A stretch of DNA of 64,000 nucleotides from Piscinibacter gummiphilus (GTDB lineage: Bacteria; Pseudomonadota; Gammaproteobacteria; Burkholderiales; Burkholderiaceae_C), in the NCBI RefSeq assembly GCF_002116905.1, contig NZ_CP015118.1, forward strand, positions 3,472,001 through 3,536,000. Reading direction: 5' to 3'. This document shows, piece after piece, positions 59,348 through 64,000 of this stretch (positions are counted from its first letter, which is position 1; each line of letters begins with the position of its first letter). The position numbers and the translations under genes were made by a program. The notes beneath the pieces were generated by a model. The model searched no databases and was not told the DNA's origin. It saw nothing but the letters and a program-made list of their open reading frames with translations.

Positions 59348-60220
59348 ATGCTGAGCCTCAATACCAACGCCGCCGCTCTGTCGGCACAAAGCTCGGTCGG
59401 CAGCACCCAGAAGTCGCTGTCGACGTCGATGACCCGCCTGAGCACGGGCTACCGCGTCAACTCCGCGATGGACGATGCCGCCGGCCTGCAGATCGCCACC
59501 CGCCTGAACGCCCAGACCCGTGGCCAGGCCGTTGCCCAGCGCAACACGCAGAACGGCATCTCGATGATGCAGACCGCCGAAGGCGCGTTCAACGAAGTCA
59601 CCGACATGCTGCTGCGCATGAAGGACCTCGCCACCGAAGCCTCGAACGGCACCGCCAGCGTCAAGGACCAGGACGCGATGCAGCTCGAGTTCGACGCGCT
59701 CGGCCAGGAAATCAGCAACATCATGAAGAACACCTCGTTCGGCGGCGCCAAGCTGCTGGACGGCGGTTCGCTCGCGACCACCGCGGGCGTGTCGTTCCAG
59801 ATCGGCGCCACCTCGGCCGAGAAGATGACGCTGACGGTCGGCACGGACATGACCACGCTGATCAACAGCATCACCGCCGCCACGTCGAACTACACGGCCG
59901 CGACCGCCCACGCCACCGGCACGGGTGAAATCAACGCCACGAACGCGAACGGCACGATCGACAAGATCAGCACGGCCATCGACAACGTCGGCAAGGTCCG
60001 CGCCCAGCTCGGCGCCGCGTCGAACCGCCTCGATCACGTCTACAACAACCTGTCGAACATGAGCACGAACACCACGCAGGCGCGTGGCCGCATCATGGAC
60101 GTGGACTACGCCACGGAAACGGCCAACATGACCAGCAAGCAAATGCTGATGCAGGCCGGCACCTCGATGCTCAAGCAATCGAGCAGCATGTCGCAGCTCG
60201 TGATGTCGCTGATGCAGTAA
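59348..60220 (+). CDS. fliC: Flagellin 2
   Basis: 290 residues. The first 120 or so residues are the same as flagellin 1, with almost identical DNA. The central region (about 155-205) differs most: SLATTAGVSFQIGATS, TSNYTAATAHATGTGEINA. It is rich in Thr/Ser and is a likely place for O-glycosylation. C-terminal D0/D1 is intact (GAASNRLDHVYNNLSNM; SMLKQSSSMSQLVMSLMQ). AGGAG lies upstream of the ATG. It has its own terminator and conserved upstream block, so it is an independent unit. Confidence 0.95.
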   Translation: MLSLNTNAAALSAQSSVGSTQKSLSTSMTRLSTGYRVNSAMDDAAGLQIATRLNAQTRGQAVAQRNTQNGISMMQTAEGAFNEVTDMLLRMKDLATEASNGTASVKDQDAMQLEFDALGQEISNIMKNTSFGGAKLLDGGSLATTAGVSFQIGATSAEKMTLTVGTDMTTLINSITAATSNYTAATAHATGTGEINATNANGTIDKISTAIDNVGKVRAQLGAASNRLDHVYNNLSNMSTNTTQARGRIMDVDYATETANMTSKQMLMQAGTSMLKQSSSMSQLVMSLMQ

Positions 60221-60241
60221 ACCGCGTCACCATTCACGGAG

Positions 60242-60265
60242 AAGCCGGGCCTCGCCCGGCTTTTT
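60242..60265 (+). terminator. Intrinsic terminator of flagellin 2
   Basis: AAGCCGGGC (60242-60250), CTC loop, GCCCGGCTT (60254-60262), T-run 60261-60265. Confidence 0.88.
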
Positions 60266-60284
60266 CTTTTTTCCGCCACCGGAT

Positions 60285-60314
60285 TTAATGCCCGCCCTCG
60301 CCCGGTCGTCCTGT
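60285..60314 (+). promoter_or_regulatory. Conserved upstream block of flagellin gene 3 (candidate FliA promoter)
   Basis: TTAATGCC, 12 bases, GTCGTCCTGT, ending 49 bases before the ATG. Second box is less like the other two. Confidence 0.4.
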
Positions 60315-60363
60315 ACAGGTATCGGCGCCGAACGCGGTGCCGCCGCAACAACCGGAGATCGCC

Positions 60364-61218
60364 ATGCTGAGCCTGAACACCAACGCCGCCGCCCTGTCCG
60401 CCCAAAGCTCGGTGGGCAGCACCCAGAAGTCGCTGTCGACGTCGATGACCCGCCTGAGCACGGGCTACCGCGTCAACTCCGCGATGGACGACGCCGCCGG
60501 CCTGCAGATCGCCACCCGCCTGAACGCCCAGACCCGTGGCCAGGCGGTCGCCCAGCGCAACACGCAGAACGGCATCTCGATGATGCAGACCGCCGAAGGC
60601 GCGTTCAACGAAGTCACCGACATGCTGATGCGCATGAAGGACCTCGCCACGGAAGCCGCCAACGGCACCGCGAGCACCAAGGACCAGGACGCCATGCAGC
60701 TCGAGTTCGACGCGCTGGGCCAGGAAATCAAGAACATCATGACCAACACCTCGTTCGGCGGCGCCAAGCTGCTGGCGGGTGGCACGCTGACCGCGGCGGT
60801 GTCCTTCCAGATCGGCGCCACGTCGGCCGAGAAGATGACGGTCAACCTGTCGGCCGACATGACCACGCTGGGCACCGACCTCGGCGCCGCCAGCGCGAAC
60901 TACACGACCGCAGGCACCGGCACGGAAATCAACGCGACGAACGCGAACGCCACGATCGACAAGATCAACACGGCCATCGACAGCGTCGGCAAGGTCCGCG
61001 CCCAGCTCGGCGCCGCCTCCAACCGCCTCGACCACGTCTACAACAACCTGGCCAACATGAGCACCAACACCACGCAGGCGCGTGGCCGCATCATGGACGT
61101 GGACTACGCCACGGAAACCGCCAACATGACCAGCAAGCAGATGCTGATGCAGGCCGGCACCTCGATGCTCAAGCAGTCGAGCAGCATGTCGCAGCTCGTC
61201 ATGTCGCTGATGCAATAA
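60364..61218 (+). CDS. fliC: Flagellin 3
   Basis: 284 residues, the shortest copy. The central region differs again (GTLTAAVSFQIGATSAEKMT; ANYTTAGTGTEINATNANAT), and single changes occur in the flanks (LMRMKDLATEAANGTAS). D0/D1 ends are conserved. GGAG lies 6 bases before the ATG. Own terminator and upstream block. The gene for a TPR-GT41 glycosyltransferase begins 151 bases downstream. Confidence 0.95.
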   Translation: MLSLNTNAAALSAQSSVGSTQKSLSTSMTRLSTGYRVNSAMDDAAGLQIATRLNAQTRGQAVAQRNTQNGISMMQTAEGAFNEVTDMLMRMKDLATEAANGTASTKDQDAMQLEFDALGQEIKNIMTNTSFGGAKLLAGGTLTAAVSFQIGATSAEKMTVNLSADMTTLGTDLGAASANYTTAGTGTEINATNANATIDKINTAIDSVGKVRAQLGAASNRLDHVYNNLANMSTNTTQARGRIMDVDYATETANMTSKQMLMQAGTSMLKQSSSMSQLVMSLMQ

Positions 61219-61246
61219 GGCCTCCGAACGAACCAGCGGGACCAGC

Positions 61247-61273
61247 AAGGCCGGGCATTCGCCCGGCCTTTTT
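61247..61273 (+). terminator. Intrinsic terminator of flagellin 3
   Basis: AAGGCCGGGC (61247-61256), ATTC loop, GCCCGGCCTT (61261-61270), T-run 61269-61273. Confidence 0.9.
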
Positions 61274-61369
61274 CGTTTCAGACGGCCCGCCGCCTCACAA
61301 ATTGAGCTTCAAAACCCCACGGGTCCGGCCGAAATCACCGGAGACCCCGTTCCTGGAAACGACGAACCC

Positions 61370-63295
61370 ATGCATGCTGCCAACCCTCACGCGCGACACC
61401 CGCAGGCGCAGGCCTCCTGGCTGGCTGGCCAGCGCGCGGAGAAGAAGAAGCGCTGGCGCGACGCCGAGCGCGAGTACACGAACGGGGCCAGCCTCGACCC
61501 GGACGACATCCGCTTCTGGATGAAGGTCTCCACGCTGCGCTTCAAGCTCGGCGAACGCGTCGAGGCCCTGGAAGCCGCGCGCGAAGCCTGGAAGCGCGCC
61601 CCCGAGAACCCGCTCACCTGCGAACTGCTGTCGGTCACGCTCACCAACCAGCACCGCCACAGCGAAGCCGCCGACGTGATGCTGGCCATGCCGCCCGGCC
61701 CGGGCCGCACGACCGAACACCTCCTGAACCTGGCGCAGGCGCTCGCGCGTGCGCACCGCTGGTCCGAGGTGATCTCGCCCTGCCTCGAGATCCTCGGCAA
61801 GGACGTCTTCAACGCCTCGGCCCACCTGCAGATGGGCCTGGCCTTCCACAAGATGGGCCGCCCGCGCGACGCCGCCATCTGCTTCGAGACCGCCGCCGCG
61901 GCCGACAAGACCGGCCGCGTGAAGGCGCTGGCGCTGTCGCAGCTGGTCGAGCAGCTGCGCTACGCCGCCGAATGGGCCGACCTGCCCCGCCACACGGCCG
62001 CCCTGCTCACCGCGCTGCGCGACAGCGACGACACCACGCTCGCGCAACTCGTCGCCTTCCCGCTGCTGTCCATCGATTGCCCGCCCGACCTGCAGCGCCG
62101 CATCGCACGACTGAGCACGAACCGCATGGCCGCCGACATCGAGCCGTTGCCCCCGCGCCCGCCGCGCGCCCCGGGTCCGCTGCGCATCGGCTACCTGTCG
62201 AGCGACTTCCACAGCCACGCCACCGCGCTGCTGATCGTCGAGATGCTCGAGCACCACGACCCCAGCCGCGTCGAGGTGTTCCTCTACTGCCACAGCGAAC
62301 AGGACGGCAGCGCGATGCAGCAGCGGCTGCGCGCCACCGCGAAGTGCTTCCGCGACGTGCGCCACCTGGGCGACGCCGAGCTGGCGAAGCTCATCCGCGA
62401 CGACGGCATCGACATCGTCATCGACCTCAAGGGCCAGACCACCGACACCCGCTTCCACCTGCTGGTCTCGCGTCCCGCCCCCGTGCAGGTGAGTTTCCTC
62501 GGCTACCCCGGCACCTGCGGCGCCAACTTCCTCGACTACATCGTCGGCGATCCGATCGTCACGCCGCTCGACACCGCCGACCACTACAGCGAACGCATCG
62601 CGCAGATGCCCGTCTGCTACCAGCCGAACGACAGCCGCCGCATCCTGCCCCCCGCGCCCACCCGCGCCGAGCTGGGCCTGCCGGACGACGCCGTCGTGCT
62701 GTGCTGTTTCAACCAGACGTACAAGATCCTGCCGGCGATGGCCGACCACTGGGCCCGCATCCTGAAGGGCGCGCCGAAGGCCGTGCTGTGGCTGCTGGTA
62801 TGGAACCAGCAGGCCTCGGCCAACGTCGTGCGCGAGCTGCAGGCCCGCGGCGTGTCGCCCGAGCGCATCTTCTTCTCGCCGCTGGCCACCGTGCCCGAGC
62901 ACCAGGCCCGGCTGCAGTGCGCCGACCTCTTCCTCGACACCTGGCCCTACAACGCGCACACCACCGCCAGCGAGGCGCTGTGGGGCGGCGTGCCGGTGCT
63001 GACCGTGCCCGGCGCCACCTTCGCCGCGCGCGTCGCCGCGAGCCTGGTCACCGCCTGCGGCCTGCCCGAGTTCGCCTGCGACACGCCCGACGCCTACGTG
63101 GACCGCGCCATCGCACTCGCCAACGACCCGGCGCCGCTCCGGGAAGCCCGGCGCCACCTCGTCGAGAACCGCCACCAGCTGCCGCTGTTCGACGGCGCCC
63201 GCTTCGCGCGCGACTTCGAAGCCCTCCTCCAACGCATGTGGGACCGCCACGCGGCGGGCCTCGCTCCCGACCACCTCACCGCCATCACGCCATGA
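61370..63295 (+). CDS. TPR-containing GT41 (SPINDLY/OGT-like) protein glycosyltransferase
   Basis: 641 residues. The N-terminal half has TPR-like helical repeats (about 15-230: AEKKKRWRDAEREYTNGASL; LGERVEALEAAREAWKRAP; HRHSEAADVMLAM; LQMGLAFHKMGRPRDAAIC). The C-terminal half is a GT41 catalytic domain: RIGYLSSDFHSHATA near residue 272, VSFLGYPGTCGANFLDYIVG, FNQTYKILPAM near 446, FFSPLATVPEHQ and DTWPYNAHTTASEALW near 523. GT41 enzymes add sugars to Ser/Thr of proteins. Placement right after three flagellins and a 4-base overlap with rfbF suggest flagellin as target. Sugar donor not known. Confidence 0.9.
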   Translation: MHAANPHARHPQAQASWLAGQRAEKKKRWRDAEREYTNGASLDPDDIRFWMKVSTLRFKLGERVEALEAAREAWKRAPENPLTCELLSVTLTNQHRHSEAADVMLAMPPGPGRTTEHLLNLAQALARAHRWSEVISPCLEILGKDVFNASAHLQMGLAFHKMGRPRDAAICFETAAAADKTGRVKALALSQLVEQLRYAAEWADLPRHTAALLTALRDSDDTTLAQLVAFPLLSIDCPPDLQRRIARLSTNRMAADIEPLPPRPPRAPGPLRIGYLSSDFHSHATALLIVEMLEHHDPSRVEVFLYCHSEQDGSAMQQRLRATAKCFRDVRHLGDAELAKLIRDDGIDIVIDLKGQTTDTRFHLLVSRPAPVQVSFLGYPGTCGANFLDYIVGDPIVTPLDTADHYSERIAQMPVCYQPNDSRRILPPAPTRAELGLPDDAVVLCCFNQTYKILPAMADHWARILKGAPKAVLWLLVWNQQASANVVRELQARGVSPERIFFSPLATVPEHQARLQCADLFLDTWPYNAHTTASEALWGGVPVLTVPGATFAARVAASLVTACGLPEFACDTPDAYVDRAIALANDPAPLREARRHLVENRHQLPLFDGARFARDFEALLQRMWDRHAAGLAPDHLTAITP

Positions 63296-64000
63296 AAGCC
63301 GTCATCCTCGCCGGCGGCCTGGGCACACGCCTCGCCGAAGAAACCACCGTCCGTCCGAAACCCATGGTCGAGGTCGGCGGCAAGCCCGTGCTGTGGCACA
63401 TCCTCAAGCTGTACTCGCACCACGGCATCAACGACTTCATCATCTGCCTCGGCTACAAGGGGTACGTGATCAAGGAGTACTTCGCGAACTACTTCCTGCA
63501 CATGTCCGACGTCACGTTCGACCTGGCGGCCAACCGCATGGAAGTGCGCCACCGCCATTGCGAGCCGTGGCGCGTGACCCTCGTCGACACCGGCGAACAC
63601 ACGCAGACCGGCGGCCGCCTGAACCGCGTGCGCGACTACCTCGATCCGCACGAGCCCTTCTGCTTCACGTACGGCGACGGCCTCTCCGACGTGAACGTGC
63701 GCCGCCTGATCGACTTCCACCACACCCAGGGCCGCAAGGCCACCGTCACCGCGGTGCAGCCGCCCGGCCGCTTCGGCGCGCTCGACCTGGAAGACCAGCG
63801 CATCACCCGCTTCGCCGAAAAGCCCCAGGGCGATGGCAGCTGGATCAACGGCGGCTTCTTCGTGCTGGAGCCGTCCGTGCTCGACCTGATCCAGGACGGC
63901 GACGAGACCATCTGGGAACGCGGCCCGATGGAGACCCTGGCCCGCGACGGCCAGCTGTCGGCCCACGCCCACGCCGGCTTCTGGCAGCCCATGGACACCC
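63292..64000 (+). CDS. rfbF: Glucose-1-phosphate cytidylyltransferase RfbF, 3' end outside window
   Basis: Makes CDP-glucose from glucose-1-phosphate and CTP, the entry to CDP-deoxysugars. 236 residues are visible of about 257 expected; the gene is cut by the right edge. N-terminal AVILAGGLGTRLAEETTVRP carries the nucleotide-binding loop with RPKPMVEVGGKP. Later blocks are FTYGDGLSDVNVRRLIDFHH, VQPPGRFGALDLED and INGGFFVLEPSVLDLI. The ATG overlaps the glycosyltransferase stop (ATGA), so the two are coupled and may share a glycan pathway. Confidence 0.94.
   Translation, partial: MKAVILAGGLGTRLAEETTVRPKPMVEVGGKPVLWHILKLYSHHGINDFIICLGYKGYVIKEYFANYFLHMSDVTFDLAANRMEVRHRHCEPWRVTLVDTGEHTQTGGRLNRVRDYLDPHEPFCFTYGDGLSDVNVRRLIDFHHTQGRKATVTAVQPPGRFGALDLEDQRITRFAEKPQGDGSWINGGFFVLEPSVLDLIQDGDETIWERGPMETLARDGQLSAHAHAGFWQPMDT

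Noticed and set aside
58117..61248. Three similar antisense frames opposite the flagellins
   Set aside because: They are similar only because the flagellin genes are; low-complexity His/Arg/Gly/Val products.

Overview
The window is about 64 kb of dense, high-GC chromosomal DNA with no gap longer than 300 bases between genes. Gene content and order (ispD-ispF, recC-recB-recD, nadA-nadC with nadB, alaA-hom-thrC-mobB-moeA-moaD-moaE-crcB, PEP-CTERM secretion, an OmpR-type pair) point to a motile betaproteobacterium of the order Burkholderiales, close to the Leptothrix/Rhizobacter/Roseateles type. No rRNA, tRNA, CRISPR array, insertion sequence or prophage was recognised.

Layout, left to right. 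1-3000: secreted SIMPL, DUF1501 and DUF1800 proteins. 3100-5300: OmpR-like regulator and its histidine kinase, with an intrinsic-terminator-like hairpin between them. 5300-11300: ispF, ispD, mfd, serB and a YqjC-like protein. 11400-13600: aldo/keto reductase and an RCC1-repeat protein. 13600-18100: a complete family 2A encapsulin sulfur locus (rhodanese, serine O-acetyltransferase, XRE regulator, encapsulin shell, cysteine desulfurase cargo). 18200-27200: recC-recB-recD. 27200-34000: rraA with an Lrp-type regulator, a ThDP enzyme-MFS-AraC module, and an SGNH esterase-acyltransferase pair.

34200-43100: two paralogous two-domain proteins of unknown function surround the NAD biosynthesis genes nadA, nadC and nadB, a ComFB-like protein, a lipoprotein and a PEP-CTERM protein. 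43100-55300: ilvD, clpB with a heat-shock-like promoter, and the alaA-hom-thrC / molybdenum cofactor / crcB run. 55300-58200: a Mth938-like protein, peroxiredoxin Bcp and a PIN-PhoH protein preceded by a possible small RNA. 58300-64000: three near-identical flagellin genes, each with its own terminator, then a TPR-GT41 glycosyltransferase that overlaps rfbF by 4 bases.

The most striking system is the encapsulin locus. Its shell and cargo genes overlap by 4 bases, the desulfurase has a disordered extension of about 195 residues, and the neighbours supply cysteine biosynthesis and sulfur transfer. This agrees with a sulfur-storing nanocompartment of known type in an unusually complete arrangement. 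The least explained system is the pair of paralogous two-domain proteins, one of which is translationally coupled to an unknown 216-residue protein. The flagellin-GT41-rfbF block suggests dedicated flagellin O-glycosylation.
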